A stretch of 64,000 bases of DNA from Diadophis punctatus similis (taxonomy: Eukaryota; Chordata; Lepidosauria; Squamata; Dipsadidae), in NCBI GenBank assembly GCA_023053685.1, contig JALIGW010000004.1:80492361-80556360 (forward strand), written 5' to 3'. Of this stretch, positions 1 through 12,461 are shown piece by piece. Within the stretch, counting starts at the first letter, position 1; each line of letters opens with the position of its first letter. The position numbers were made by a program, and so were the translations under genes. The notes beneath the pieces were generated by a model. That model was not told where the DNA came from. It did no database searches and saw only the letters and a program-made list of their open reading frames with translations.

Positions 1-455
1 ATGCCAGGTATTGAACCGATCTATTTATACCAATTAAATATTGCCTTAATTGTTTCTTTTTTTAAAGAATTGGGTAGCTACCTTCATTATAAATATACCT
101 TGCTGATTCTCTGCTGCAAAACAACCAAGAGGCGTGACATTTTGGGGCTGCAAAATGAAAGAGTTGACAAGTTTTAAACGAGTTCTTTAAATGTTAAAGC
201 TATGACTTTTCCCCCCCAGACATTTTGACTATTTATATATAGTTCACAGAACAGGGATATTGTTTCTTTCTTTTCATGAGGTTCAAAATGTTAGATACCA
301 GTTGTTGTCAGACAAGTGAGAGCATCTTGTGTGAAGAAATGCTGTTCTTTGTGGTCCTTGTTCTTGAGCCTGTGCAGAACAGGTTTTTTGTTTAGCCAGA
401 ATGAACGTGTTTTAGAACAACAGACGGACACTTACGCTTCTTTCTCTTGATACAG
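1..455 (+). other. KMT2E: last intron of KMT2E (3' part)
   Basis: AT-rich sequence with no open coding segment. It ends in a pyrimidine-rich stretch (cttctttctcttgatacag) whose AG at 454-455 is the acceptor of the final exon. I see no repeat or second exon in it. Confidence 0.75.
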
Positions 456-1956
456 ACTTCTTCACCAAATCCTGTAGTTCCTGTTCAGTCACTTGGAAAA
501 ACGCCCACGAAGCAGGATTCCCAGTGGGAGAGTGCAGGAGACACTCCTGGGGCTGACAACACAACTCACCCTAAACCAGACCAGCAACAGAAACCGCTTT
601 CCAACAACGCCGAAGCACTTTCAAAACCTCCTCCCCCGTCCCAGCCCCTTCTGCGCAGCACGGCTGACCTGCTCTCCCAGAAGCCGCCTCCGGCACCGCC
701 GAAGCTACCTTGCCCCACTTCGCCTCACGTAGAAAACCCTCCCAAACCCTCCACCCCCCTCACCCCGGCTCAGCACGGCTACCTGTCGCCAAAGCCTCCT
801 TCCCAACCATTAGGATCACCATACCGACCTCACCACCCACCGTCTCCTCAGGTGGGGACGCCTCAGAGAGACTCTCACCGGGGGTTTTACGCCACCACCC
901 AAACTCTCCAGCCTACCGCCCAGCAGCCGAACACCGGGACGTTATTTCCCCCAACCTCTTCGGTCCCTTACAATCAGTTTCACCAACAGACTCTGAACGC
1001 TGCCGCCCCGCCGCCCCCTCCCCCGCCACCCCCTTCCTCCACTTATTATCAAAACCAGCAACCCCCCTCAGGAAACTTTCAAAATTACAATCAGATCAAA
1101 AGCAGCATCCCATCCAAACAAAACGTCTTTCCCTCCGGACCAAATCAAGCCCTCGCCGGTACCCGCCTGTCAGCAGCCCGTTTCAGGCCACCTTGTCAAC
1201 AGCGGGCACTTCCTGCCATCTCCAACGGCCAGTATTCATCACCAGAGCTCCGTGGTGGGGGCGCCCCCGCCTCCGCCCCCTCCCGCCGCTCCCGGACCAC
1301 ACCTCGTGCAGCAGCAAAACTCGCAGCACGCCGTGGCCCACGGGGTGAGTCCCGTGCATGCCGTGGCCACCGGTTCCCACATCCATTCTCAAGCTGCCAG
1401 TCACCACCTGCCTCCGCCACCGCCGCCTCCTCCCGCCCCCCTCCCTCATCACCTTCCTACTCATCCCACCACAGCCCATCAAGGTTTGCAAGCACAACAC
1501 CAGCACGTAGTCAGCTCGGCGCCACCTCCGCCGCCGCCCCCACCACCTTCCAATGTATTGAGCTCCGGTCATCACGCAGCACCGGCCCAAGGACTACATC
1601 ACCCATCTCACCAGGGGCCCTCCCTTTTTCCTTCAAGTGCTCATTCAGCGGTGTCAACTTACCCGTCACAGCCGCCGCATCATCCCCCTTTGGGAACCGG
1701 ACCTCAGCATCAGCCAACTGGAACAGGGCCGCACTGTCCGCTCCCCGGCCAGGGTTCACACCTCCAGCCCCAAGGACCAACCAGTATCGCCACCCCTACA
1801 GCGTCCGGGTTCTGTCCTCATCCTGGCTCTGTGTCCCTTCCGCATGGCGTACAAGGACCTCAGCAGGCATCTCCGTTGCCCGGGCAAATACCTATTCACA
1901 GAGCACAGGTGCCGCCGACGTTTCAAAACAATTATCATGGTTCAGGGTGGCATTAA
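456..1956 (+). CDS. KMT2E: KMT2E last coding exon, with an apparent +1 frameshift
   Basis: C-terminal part of the SET/PHD chromatin protein KMT2E (MLL5), a nuclear regulator of transcription and the cell cycle. The SET and PHD domains lie upstream, outside the window. Recognised from the Pro-rich tail (repeated PPPPPPP blocks, [17 protein letters not shown]) and the terminal motif [16 protein letters not shown] followed by TAA at 1954-1956. The exon starts after the acceptor AG at 454-455. Reading is open in one frame from 456 to 1163 (about 236 codons) and then in the +1 frame from 1165 to the stop (264 codons including stop). An extra C at about 1164, inside gg-tac-ccg-cct, explains the shift. 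Without it GPNQALAGT runs into [14 protein letters not shown] expect an assembly indel because both sides are well conserved, but a real variant cannot be excluded. Low-complexity, presumably disordered protein with no enzyme motif here. Confidence 0.93.
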
Positions 1957-2765
1957 AAACGGACCCCTCCTCAACTCCTCCTCCTCCCCTCCTCGCTTCT
2001 AAACATTTTAAAAATGTTCTGTAAAAATCTGTATATTTCATATGTACCTGTTCAAGGTACTTTTTAAAGCTTGTACATTATACTTTGTATAAAAGTGAAC
2101 ACCAGTGCGCGCGTGCTTTTCATCGTATTTCCAGTTTTGCTTTTTTTAAAAAAAAAAATCCCTAAAACTGCGGCGAAAGCCACAGGTTTTTTTAGGTGGT
2201 TTTTTTTAAAAATTATTTTGTACATGAACATTCCAGCTCCGTTTGTTCTGGCAGTAGATTTGTTGCTGCATAACTTTTAAATTTTTCTTGTTGCAGTTAA
2301 AAATTCATTTAGTGAATGTTTTCTATATTTACTTTTTATACATATGTAATTAAAAAAGAAGTACACAGCTAAGTGGACGGCACTAACAGATTTTTTTTTT
2401 CATCTGTCAACAGTTTTTGTGTGCATATAGTAGAAGGCGCAATACAGATTTTTTTTTTATAGTTTGGTGTGAACATGGCTCCTTTATTTTCAATTACTTC
2501 TTTTCAGACATTGTAATTTAATGTATAGATTGTTTCTAATGTCTCTGACAAGTGCTGTAAATACTGTTCCTTTTGCGTGTAAAACTGCTTAATGCTTCTC
2601 ATTTGATATAGTATTGTACATAACAAGTCTTTTGCAAAAGCGTGTGATCTTTGTGAAAGTAGTACAGTATATGAACTTTTAATTTTTTTTTTAATATACT
2701 GTCACATTGCAGCACTGGTTGGGCATTTTAATTCATGTTAATAAATCACAATTATGTCAGTTTTA
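1957..2765 (+). other. KMT2E: KMT2E 3' untranslated region
   Basis: AT-rich, T-run-rich sequence directly after the stop codon, free of recognisable transposons, as expected for a conserved 3'UTR. It ends shortly after the AATAAA at 2740-2745. The exact cleavage site is estimated. Confidence 0.75.
2740..2745 (+). promoter_or_regulatory. KMT2E: KMT2E polyadenylation signal AATAAA
   Basis: Canonical hexamer about 785 nt after the stop codon, followed within 30 nt by a T-rich stretch (cagttttaaaccctctttt). No stronger candidate lies between the stop and the first transposon at about 2970. Confidence 0.65.
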
Positions 2766-2969
2766 AACCCTCTTTTGCTAATTTGCTGTTTTAAGAAATT
2801 GTACGTTGAAACGGTGTTGTAAGTGCCTTAGCTGCTCCTGAGCGGACTTTACCTCGGCCAAAAGATGCTGTTATTCACTGAGCGGAACAAATGCAAACAT
2901 GGAGCCGGTTAGTCTGTTAATCCAAAGGACTCTGAAGAAATTTAACAACTGGATGCCATTTTTTCCTGA

Positions 2970-3400
2970 TTGATAGACCAGTTAATCAGTGGAACAACTT
3001 GCCACCAGAAGTTGTGAATGCTCCAACACTGGAAGTTTTTAAGAAGATGTTGGACAACCATTTGTCTGAAATGCTATAGGGCAGTGATGGCGAACCTTTT
3101 CGGCACCAAGTGGCCAAACTGGAACGCATGTGCGTGTGCCGGGGCGCTGTAAACCTGAAGACCAGCTGCCGGCGCGCACATGCCTGTTTTTGGGGCATTT
3201 TTCGGGCCGTTTTCCGGCACTCTGGCACCTGTGAAGACCAGCTGGCGACGGTATGCATGCCCACAGAGGGCTCTGCGTGACACCTCTGGTATGCGTGCCA
3301 TAGGTTCACCATCACGGGTATAGGGTTTCCTGCCTAAGCAGGGGGTTGGACTAGAAGACCTCCAAGGTCCCATCCAGCTCTTATTCTATTCTATTCTTTT
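2970..3400 (+). mobile_element. CR1-type LINE 3' end, split by a hAT MITE
   Basis: 3' tail of a CR1-like LINE, with the recurring words ccagaagttgtg, ggaggtttttaag, gggttggactagaagacc and ggtcccatccagctct. It ends in a (TTCTA) tail at 3385-3400. It is interrupted at the phrase gctatagggt by the hAT element at 3082-3317. Confidence 0.8.
3082..3317 (+). mobile_element. hAT MITE, family A (CAGTGATGGCGAACCT)
   Basis: Terminal inverted repeats CAGTGATGGCGAACC and GGTTCACCATCACGG. They are flanked by near-identical 8-bp duplications, ctataggg (3074-3081) and gtataggg (3318-3325). Nested in CR1. The 8-bp duplication is the basis for the hAT assignment. Confidence 0.85.
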
Positions 3401-3534
3401 TTTTCTTTTTCTTTTCTACTGTATTCTTTATCCAACGGTGCTTGAGGAAAATGCTACCCCTGCTAGTAGCAGAAACTACTACAACTATTAGTGTGCTATT
3501 TATCAAATGGCATTCTTCAATGCTAAAACGCTAC

Positions 3535-3885
3535 AGGTAATCCTCGACTTACAACAGTTCGTTTAGGGACTGTTTTCAAAGTTGCAACGGCACTGAAAAG
3601 GTGATTTCCCACCGTTTTTCACAGTTAACGCCCGCTGGCATCACCGTGATCAAAATGCAGATGCTTGGCAACCGATTCACATTTAAGACGGTCACAGTGT
3701 CCCGGGGGTCATGTGATCCTCTTTTGCGACTTTCTGACAAGCAAAGTCAATGGGAAAGCCAGATTCACTTAACGACCGGGTTACTAGCTTAACAACTGCA
3801 GTGATTCACTTAACAACTGTGGCAGGAAAGGTTGTAAAATGGGACAAAACCAATGTCTCACTTCCACCACAGAAATGTTGGGCAC
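3535..3885 (+). mobile_element. Tigger-like MITE, family T
   Basis: Starts caggtaatcctcgacttac and carries the family's internal words (cacttaacaactgtgg, ggcaagaaaggtcgtaaa). The 3' terminus is degraded near 3880. The family has palindromic ends CAGGTAGTCCTCGACTTA / TAAGTCGAGGACTACCTG and usually a TA target duplication. That suggests a pogo/Tigger-type DNA transposon, an inference because no transposase is present. Confidence 0.75.
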
Positions 3886-4021
3886 AATTACCTGGACTCT
3901 TTCTGTATAATGAGCACATCAGAACTCCAGATGACACTTCATCAGATCCCGAGCCTCTTTTGGACTATCCAACCCAAATTCAATCACATTTGGCTTGCAT
4001 GAGACAGGAATAGCTAGGCTA

Positions 4022-4340
4022 GTGTTGGTGAACCTTTTCGACACTGAGTGCTAATACGGGCGTGTGTGTGTGTGTGCCGGAAACCGGAAGAGCAGCCGCC
4101 CGGTGCGCATCCAATCGCTAGGAAGATGATCTGGTTTCCGGCACGTACATGTGCGCCGGCCACCTGGTCGTATGGTTTCTGGTGCACATGCTGGAAACCG
4201 GAAGATCTTCCCAGCGCGTGAATGCACACCAGGCAGCTGCTTTTCCGGTTTCCAGTGCTCCCACGCATGTGAAGACCAGCTGGCCGGCGTGCCGGAACCC
4301 GGAAGAGCAACAGGCGACGGCTCGCGTGCCCAGAGAGATG
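4022..4340 (+). mobile_element. decayed hAT MITE, family A
   Basis: Begins agtgttggtgaacctttt and continues with the CpG-rich core (gtgcgcatccaatcg, gcacatgctggaaaccgg) typical of family A. The right terminus is not identifiable, so the end is approximate. Confidence 0.55.
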
Positions 4341-4416
4341 GCTCTGTGGAGCTAGGCAAATCATCATGTTATATATTCTACCTCCAGGCTACCGATCTTG
4401 ACTGTGTTGTTGGTAC

Positions 4417-4776
4417 AGGTAATCTTCAATTTAGTGACCAAAGTTACATCATCACTGAAAAAAGTGACGACCTTTTTCACTCTTGCGACCGTTGCTGCAG
4501 CCCCATGGTCTCGTGGATCAAAATTCAGACGCTTAGCCACTGACTCACAGTGACGACGGACACAGCATCTGGGGTCATGAGATCACCTTTGGCAGCCTTC
4601 TGGGGAAGCCAAATTCACTGAACAACCCCGTTACTAACTTAACAACCGCAGTGATTCGCTTAACAACTGTGGTAAGAAAGGTCGTAAAACGGGGCAGAAC
4701 TCACTTAACAAATGTCTCGCTTAGCAATAGAAATTTGGTCCTCCATTGTGGCCGTAAGTCAAGGACCATCTGTACT
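4417..4776 (+). mobile_element. Tigger-like MITE, family T
   Basis: From tacaggtaatcttcaattta to gtcaaggaccatctgta, with both palindromic ends and a TA flank visible. Confidence 0.75.
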
Positions 4777-5598
4777 GATAAAACTGGTAATAGACGAGAA
4801 CCACCAAATGTATTGGAGTAACATAAAGTTAGTACAATTTAGGTTTCCGTGAATCAGAGTCCATCCTTGCGAATGTATGCTATAATTCGCATATTATATG
4901 CTGAAATGAGAAGTAGCTGGTTCCTTCCTACCTACATGAAGCAGGAGTGTTCCTTACCTGTTTCCTCAGTTAGGTGGACACAAAGTCCTTCTCAATTTAG
5001 CAGGTTACTCAGGTGAGATTCCTCTCTTTAATGTTACTTGAGGTGGTGCCGCCACCTATACACCCGCGGATTGCAGGGTTTCGCAGAGAGAGGAAAGCAG
5101 CCCAATAAACCAAGCTGCCACTGGGGAAGACTCGGGATCACAAAACAAAAAAGTTGCTGGGTGGAATCTTTGCTGGTTCGTCGTCACCAAATTCCAACGG
5201 AGATGCAGCAGCGACTTCACTTTTGTGTATCCCATGGAAATGAACACGGTCTTGAGCCAGATGTAAAATCACCTTCCTTTTTATATAGTACATAAATAGA
5301 ATACAGTATGCAAATAATCATCGGGGACAAGCTACGCAAACCAAAGCAATTCTTCCATAATCTTGTTCCGCATCCCCCCTCCCTCACATTAACCCACCGA
5401 CCCCCACCCCACCCACCCCCGGGAAGAGTTTCAGCGAAGGGCAGGGAAAACAACCATCCAGGAACGCTGTTCCCTCCCTGAATCGAGGATTTGCATATTG
5501 CCGTAGCCAATCGGGGCAAAGCATGATGAGATGACCACCTCCAACTAATTAGGTTCCTTTGCAAAGCTGTTAACCAATGGACAGCGACTGCAAGGCGT

Positions 5599-5735
5599 TG
5601 AGGTCCTTGGCGCTCTCTGAACTTGGTTGGTTTTCTTGCAGACGTTTCATGACCCAACTAGGTAACGTCATCGGTGCCGAGTTTCCTAGTTTGGGTCATG
5701 AAACGTCTGCAAGAAAACCACCCAGCTCAGAGACT
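5599..5735. mobile_element. fold-back element (ttcttgcagacgtttcatga)
   Basis: Inverted copies of ttcttgcagacgtttcatga (5630-5652) and tcatgaaacgtctgcaagaa (5697-5716) flank cctagtt...taggtaac. The same element recurs at 37398-38012 and 56026-56210. Confidence 0.7.
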
Positions 5736-5817
5736 TTCAACCCTGAGCTACAAATATCGAATGCAAGACTGTTCATCTGAAGCTATAGGCATCCTTCGGA
5801 AAGGGATTGGTCTAAAG

Positions 5818-6389
5818 CAAAGGTGTCAAACTTGATTTCATTGAGGGCCACAAGAAGATTTATGTTTGACCTGGAGGGCCGGGCAGGAGGGCGTGGCCAT
5901 GGGGGCGTGGCCAGCTCACACAGCCTCCCCCGAGGTCTGTTTTCGCTGGCAGAGGGCTGCAGGAGGCCGTCGCGGCCAAAAACAAAGCCCCGTGGGCCAT
6001 GTGTGGCCTCCCCAAGCTCGGTTTTCACTGGTAAAGGGCTGGAGGCTGTCGCGGCCAAAAGTGGAGCCTGGGCAGGACATGCGCAGCCTCCCCAAGCTCC
6101 GTTTTCACTGGCAAAGGGCTGTAGGAGGCGGTCATGGCCGAAAACAAAGCCCAGGTGGGCTATGCGTGGCCTCCCCAAGCTCCGTTTTCGCTGGCAAGAG
6201 GTTTTGCAGGAGGCCGTTGCAGCCGAAAACGCAGCTCAGGAGGGCTGTGCGCAGCGCTCCTGAGCTCCGTTTTTGCTGGCAGTGGCACCGCAGGTCGGCT
6301 CTTCGCTGTTTCCAGGGCGGCCCTGAGGGCTGGTTCTAAGCGCCCCGTGGGCCGGATCCTGCCCGCGGGCCTTGAGTTTGACACCCCTG
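5818..6389 (+). mobile_element. hAT MITE, family B (GTGTCAAAC ends)
   Basis: Ends CAAAGGTGTCAAAC and GTTTGACACCCCTG, with the perfect 8-bp duplication GTCTAAAG at 5810-5817 and 6390-6397. The interior is GC-rich with repeated ctccgttttcgctggcag and gaggccgtcgcggcc units. The apparent long ORFs in it are non-coding. Confidence 0.9.
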
Positions 6390-7167
6390 GTCTAAAGCAA
6401 TTGATGATGTGTGGTTTTCTTGCAAACGTGGTCTGCACTGATAGTCCTTTTATAGCTCTGCCTGGTTCCATCCAAAATCTGTATCTATAATGGCACAAAA
6501 GTTTTTCTCTTGAAAAGCTATCGTTACGTACAAGCATTCTAAGCTACTGGCACCACATTTGCGGCAAGTGAATTTAACTCGCCTTCCGGGATGTGGATCC
6601 TGGCGTACAAAATATATAGCAAGGCTGGGATATCTACTATGCGTCGCTCTGCTTTTGAGGTTTGTTTGTTTGTTTGTTTAATAAACATTCAAAAAACAAA
6701 AAGGCAAAAAAACACTTCTGCAGCAACTGCCGTTTGATTTTTTTCTAACAAACACCGAACGAGTAAAAACCGTTTGCATTTGCCCCTATCCCAAAACAAT
6801 CCAGAGGGAGAAGGACAATTTCTGAAAAAAGGAAAACAACCACTTTAATTAAGACAACTTTGCAAGCACCTCAAACAATTAATTATTGTTACAATATGGG
6901 GGGGGAGAGAGAACTGGCTCACAATCTAAGTATTGCAAAGGCATGTGAATAACTTTTAAAATGGACAAAGTGGCACCGTAATTAATGTGTAAAACCAGAA
7001 AGAAATGTACATTCATTCCCACCAACTTTTTAAAAGAGGCTAAAAGACACCTCTGTAAGTTTACATTCTAAAATCTGTATTGCCTAGGTAGGAGATCTCT
7101 TTTTGGAATCTACTTTTTTTTTTCTTTTTTTTTTTTTTGTCTTTTCATACAAAAAAAACACCTAACT

Positions 7168-7173
7168 TTTATT
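7168..7173 (-). promoter_or_regulatory. SRPK2: candidate SRPK2 polyadenylation signal
   Basis: Minus-strand AATAAAAG within gcacacaataaaagttagg, about 1.88 kb after the stop codon, followed by a TG/T-rich stretch (ggtgttttttttgtatg). The alternative is minus-strand ATTAAA at 6844-6849. Confidence 0.45.
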
Positions 7174-7537
7174 GTGTGCAACTTACAAAGGAAGATGTCT
7201 TCCTTAATATGTCGATTATGGGGGCGGGAAGAGAAAATAAGCTAGTGCAATTTGTTTCTGAAACAGGTAAAGCTATGAATGGAAGGTGCATGGTCTTTCG
7301 TTTTTTTTTAATGTAAGGTTTGTATCATTTCTTCTTTTTTGTTGTTGTTGTTTTCCTCCCTTAAAAGGACTACCTTTTTTTGTGTGTCATCCACAGTTCT
7401 GCACAAAAAATGCTTCCAAGGTTTTCTTTCAATTCTTCAGCCTAATATAGCAACTACTCTTACTAAGAAAGCAGTTCTCAATTGCTTATGCCATCAACTC
7501 ACAACTGAAAAGCAAATGACACCTTATTAAAGTCACT

Positions 7538-7660
<123 letters not shown>

Positions 7661-7806
7661 CATTCACATATATATATTTTTCGTACACTTCAGACTTCTT
7701 TAAAGTGCCTCTTGCAGAGAGAGAGAGATTTTAGAAATCAAGAGTCACTTTTCTTTCGAGATCCAATATAAGCTACAGAAAGGGACGTTTACGTAACTCC
7801 CTAAAG

Positions 7807-8342
7807 CAGCGGTTCCCAACCTGGGGGTCGGGACCCCTTTGGGGGTCGAATGACCATTTCCCAGGGGTCGCCCCGGCATCCTCACTCCCCCCCACTGCCA
7901 CAAGCCTGGCCATATCGATATCACACCCCACAATCCGGGTGAGGTCTCCACTCGCTTCGCGTGTTGCCTCTGGGAGCTTTTTGAGCCATCCCCTTCGCAG
8001 AGTCTCTCCCGTCTATCTGTAGCATTCGGGGTGAAGCCGCGAAGGGGATGGCTCTCTCCGGGCAACTGCCTGTCCAGGCCCCGCCGAAGTCACGCATGCC
8101 TTTCGCGACGGGGCTTGAAAAGCTCCCAGAGACAACATGCGAAGCGAGCGGAGACCTCGCCCGGATCTGGAGACTTCGCCCGGACGCCGCCATTTGGGTT
8201 CTTTTACCCTCTGCGCATGCAGCAGAACGCTTTGCGCATGCGCAGAGGGTAAAAGAACCCAAATGGTGGTGGCAGGGTGGGTCGCGGTGGGGTCACGGGG
8301 GCGGGGTGGGGGTCGCGGTATTAGGAAGGTTGGGAACCACTG
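7807..8342 (+). mobile_element. hAT MITE, family D (Charlie-like ends)
   Basis: Ends CAGCGGTTCCCAACCTGG and AGGTTGGGAACCACTG, with the perfect 8-bp duplication CCCTAAAG at 7799-7806 and 8343-8350. It contains a perfect 31-bp inverted repeat (8190-8220 and 8236-8266) with a 15-nt loop, plus an outer inverted repeat around 7938-7990 and 8108-8160. Confidence 0.9.
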
Positions 8343-9052
8343 CCCTAAAGCAAAATCCACTACATGCAATTGGTATACTAAACTCACTTTTCAATTTAAT
8401 AGCTTTAACTCTGCAACTTGTGCCCCATCCCATTTGTTGTGTTTGTTGTTTGTTTGTTTGTTTGTTTTTTTAATGGAAATAAACATTTACAGGGTGCATT
8501 TACATAACGCTATTTTACAAAGAACAAGGTCCCTTTGCTTGAAGAAGTTAAGAATTGTACATTTCCGAAATCCGGACTTGATAAACGTCTCACACTTGTA
8601 AATTATATAATATTCAGCTAAAATAGTTTCCATAAATAGTTACAAACCTGCCCGAAACACAGTAAAAGGGGAAGAGAATTGAAGAGATGCGCTTCCAAAA
8701 AGTCGATGTTTGGATTCCACACGGCACAAGAAACAATGCTTTAAAGACACAGAGTAAGTTTGGGTGGGGGGGTAGTTTTGGAGACGGTCAGTAGAACTAC
8801 TAGTTGAAGACAAAAAAAATATGACAATCCTCCTTCCTCCTCCTCCCCAGAACACAGTGCACAAAAAAAAAAACACAAAAAAAACAAAAAACAAAAACAA
8901 AAAAAAGTCAAACAGTACCTCCAAAGTAAAAAATAAAGGAGTTAGATTGAAGCCATCCTGTTAAAGAGCATTTTATGACAGTCACCGTTTTTTTTAGCTT
9001 TGATGCACGAGAAAGGGAGGGCTGGCCCGAGCTGTTCGATCCAAAGCCACTG

Positions 9053-9442
<390 letters not shown>

Positions 9443-10328
9443 CTACCTCAAACGGGCTTCTCATGCCTACATGATCTCACCCAGTTCACATAGCCAGGAT
9501 GATTTAGGACATTATCCCTGGCTGGTACGTGATCTCATCTAGGTTGTATCAACAGGATGTTCTTAAGGATTTGCAGGGAGAATTCACCAATGAAAATGCT
9601 GTTGCTCTTTTCTACCTTTTGCTCCTTGGAAAACTGTATAAAAAGCAATAAACACTGCAAGAGGAGTCAAGACATCTTAGCATCCTGCAATGACTGGTCT
9701 CTAACTCCATCATTTGGTCTTGCAAAGGGTGGAAACTAATCTTGTACTAATATATGAATCGGTATTTAACTAGAGGGGATAATATGTGCATCGTGGTTTT
9801 TTTAATGCACCTTTTTTAAATGCTTTGATTGTTTTGTGGGGGGGGGTTTCGTCTTTGGATTTTTTTTGACTTTTGTAATTTAACTTTTTTAAAAAATAAA
9901 ATAAAAACATATTTAAAAAAAAATCCTTGTGTTTCATGGTGTTTTATTCAAAAGCTTGCAAGAAACTCCCAGGAACGTATTTATTTGGGGGTCTCAGCCG
10001 TTCTTCACGTCCCCGAGATGCTGTGTGACTTAGAATTTGTAAGCTAAAATGCCAAAATAGTCATAATAAATAGAATCGGACCGATCCTTTTTGGGTACTG
10101 AATGGAAAAATAAAATTAGAATGTAAAATGCTGACTCTGTAATTAGGAGGGCCTTATAATATAAAATCAACGTTTCATTTTGTGCGAATGCAGTCAAGTT
10201 TATGAAGGCGAAACGCTCAACAGCCATGCACTTATAATAGGTTTCCTCCCCATTCTGTTGGCTGGGGAATTCTGGGAGTTGAAGTCCAAAAGTCTTAAGG
10301 ATGCCAAGATTAAAAGGAAGACCATGAT

Positions 10329-10699
10329 GAAATACAGGAAGTCCTCGACTTACAACAGTTCATTTAGTGACTGTTCAGTTACAGCAGCACTGAAAAAAGC
10401 ACTGACTTATGACCGTTTTTCACACTTGATCATGGTCACGTGATCAAAATTCAGAGGCTCATATTTATGATGGTTACAGTATCCTGGAGTCCTATGATCC
10501 CCTTTTGCGACCTCCTGACAGGCAAAGTCAATGGGGAAGCCAGACACACTTAACAACCGGGTTATTAACTTGACAAATGCAACGATTCACTTAACAACCG
10601 TGGCAAGAAAAGTCGTAAACTGGGGCAAGCAAACGTTTCACTTGGCAAAATAAATGTTGGGCTCAATTGTGTGGTCGTAAATCTGAGGACTGCCTATAG
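10329..10699 (+). mobile_element. Tigger-like MITE, family T
   Basis: From caggaagtcctcgacttac to ctgaggactgccta with TA flanks. Internal cacttaacaaccgtggc and cctcctgacaggcaaagtc are family words. A short piece of a 129-bp hAT palindrome (ggaattctgggagttgaag) lies just upstream at 10265-10310. Confidence 0.8.
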
Positions 10700-10935
10700 G
10701 ATGAAAATGGCCCTGGGAAGGGGAAAATATATCCTGTTGCTCCCTGAATTTTCTTCTTTCAATAACAGCCATGGAATCAGATTTTCGTGGGCTTGTCTGC
10801 TATGACGAAAGAATCCAAACTTTATAGTCAAAACAGTTGGAAAAGGGAATATTTGAAACGGACGGGCACCAGAGGCATCCAAACCAATTTTGAGAAAGTT
10901 ATATTCACTTATTATATATTATATAAAGTTATATG

Positions 10936-11105
10936 AACAATCAGTGGAACGGCTTGCCACCAGAAGTTGTGAGTGCTCCAACACTGGAGGTTTTTAAGGA
11001 GATGCCGGACAGCCATTTGTCCAGCGTGGTATAGGGTTCCTTGCCTGAGCAGGGGGTTGGACTAGAAGACCTTCCAAGGTCCCTTCCAGCTCTGTTATTC
11101 TGTAA
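10936..11105 (+). mobile_element. CR1-type LINE 3' end
   Basis: 5'-truncated CR1 tail with aatcagtggaacggcttgcc, gggttggactagaagacc and cttccagctctgttattct. Confidence 0.8.
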
Positions 11106-11362
11106 AGTCAAACTAACGTAAGGCAAACCACAAGGGGGCGGTGAAGAACTGGGAAATTATTTTCAATGAAGTCATCCGTGTCCCGTCCCCCCCCCCCCCA
11201 AAAAAAACCAAACCTTTGGGCCTACTGATTTTACAATGTGTTAAAGAGGCAAGGACAATATTTATTATTCATAATTCTAGTGTTCGCAACACATTCTTTT
11301 TTTTTAATCTGCTTTTTCCAATAGAGGAAATCTTTTTCAAACAGGGAAGTGAAAGTGTCTCG

Positions 11363-11955
11363 AATAGAATAGAATAGAATAGAATAGAATAGAATAGAAT
11401 TTAATTTAATTTTTTATTGGCCAAGCATGATTGGACACACAAGGAATTTGTCTTGGTGCATATGCTCTCAGTGTATATGTCCGGGTACAAATAATCAATC
11501 AAATCAAATAATCAATCAAATCATATTAGGAACCAGTCAATATAAATTGTAACAAAGTTACAGTCCTGCAGTTATAAGTGGGAGGAGATGGGTGATAGGA
11601 ACGATGAGAAAAACTAATAGTAATAGTAATGCAGCCTTTGTGAATAGTTTGACAGTGGTGAGGGAATTATTTGTTTAGCCGAGTGATGGCGTTCGGGGAA
11701 AAACTGTTCTTGTGTCTAGTTGTCTTGGTGTGCAGTGCTCTATAGCGTCGTTTTGAGGGTAGGAGTTGAAGCAATTTATGTCCAGGATGCGAGGGGTGTG
11801 TAAATATTTCCACAGCCCTCTTTTTGACTCGTGCAGTATACAGGTCCTCAATGGAAGGCAGGTTGGCAGCAATTGTTTTTTCTGCAGTTCTGATTATCCT
11901 CTGAAGTCTGTGTCTGTCTTGTTGGGTTGCAGAACCGAACCAGACAGTTATAAAG
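11363..11955 (-). mobile_element. LINE 3' end with AATAG tail (Snake1/CR1-L3-like)
   Basis: (AATAG)n at 11363-11400 is the tail. Reading leftward on minus gives attccttgtgtgtccaatca, gagcatatgcaccaagacaa and, further upstream, a decayed coding end (FTHPSHPGH-like, KRRYRALHT, FFPNAIT). LINEs with pentanucleotide microsatellite tails are described from colubroid snakes. The family name is an inference from that description. Confidence 0.65.
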
Positions 11956-12461
11956 GTTATATATATTTATTTATATATATTTATATAATTATAGTTATAT
12001 ATAATTGTGTATATATACAATTATAGGGATTATTTAATTCATTCCCAAAATAAAATCATGAAAGAAATCCTTTTGGGTCAGTTTTATACGTATTCTTTGC
12101 AGGGTTGCATCTCTGCGACATACACCCAAATTAATAATCTATCTAATGCGCGTTACACTCCTGCTACAAATCCATGCATCAAAAAGATGCCCTTCATGGG
12201 TACAATAAACATTTGTGTTTGTGTGTTCGTTTGTTTGTTGATATCCTGCTCAATTAAAGCCACTCTTGGCGGGTTACCCAGAATATAAATAGAAGAGAAG
12301 TGAAAACATTCTTTTGGTAACATTGGAAGTAGAACGGATCGCAATCAATAAAACCAAACAATCCCCCCAAGAGGAGTGAAAAAATAAAATAAAAGCAACC
12401 TAAGTGAAGGTGAAAGACGACATGTTTAAGAAGCCGCGTGGGAGGCCCTCCGATGCAATTA

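Larger units (their letters stand above)
2766..6830. other. KMT2E-SRPK2 intergenic spacer
   Basis: About 4 kb between the two convergent transcription units. It holds CR1 with a nested hAT (2970-3400), two Tigger-like MITEs (3535-3885, 4417-4776), a hAT remnant (4022-4340), a short fold-back element (5599-5735) and a hAT element (5818-6389). About 4780-5590 and 6400-6830 hold nothing I recognise. There is no conserved coding signal. Confidence 0.7.

Noticed and set aside
1183..1590. Minus-strand ORFs opposite KMT2E
   Set aside because: Shadows of the GC-rich proline-codon coding strand. No splice or family support.
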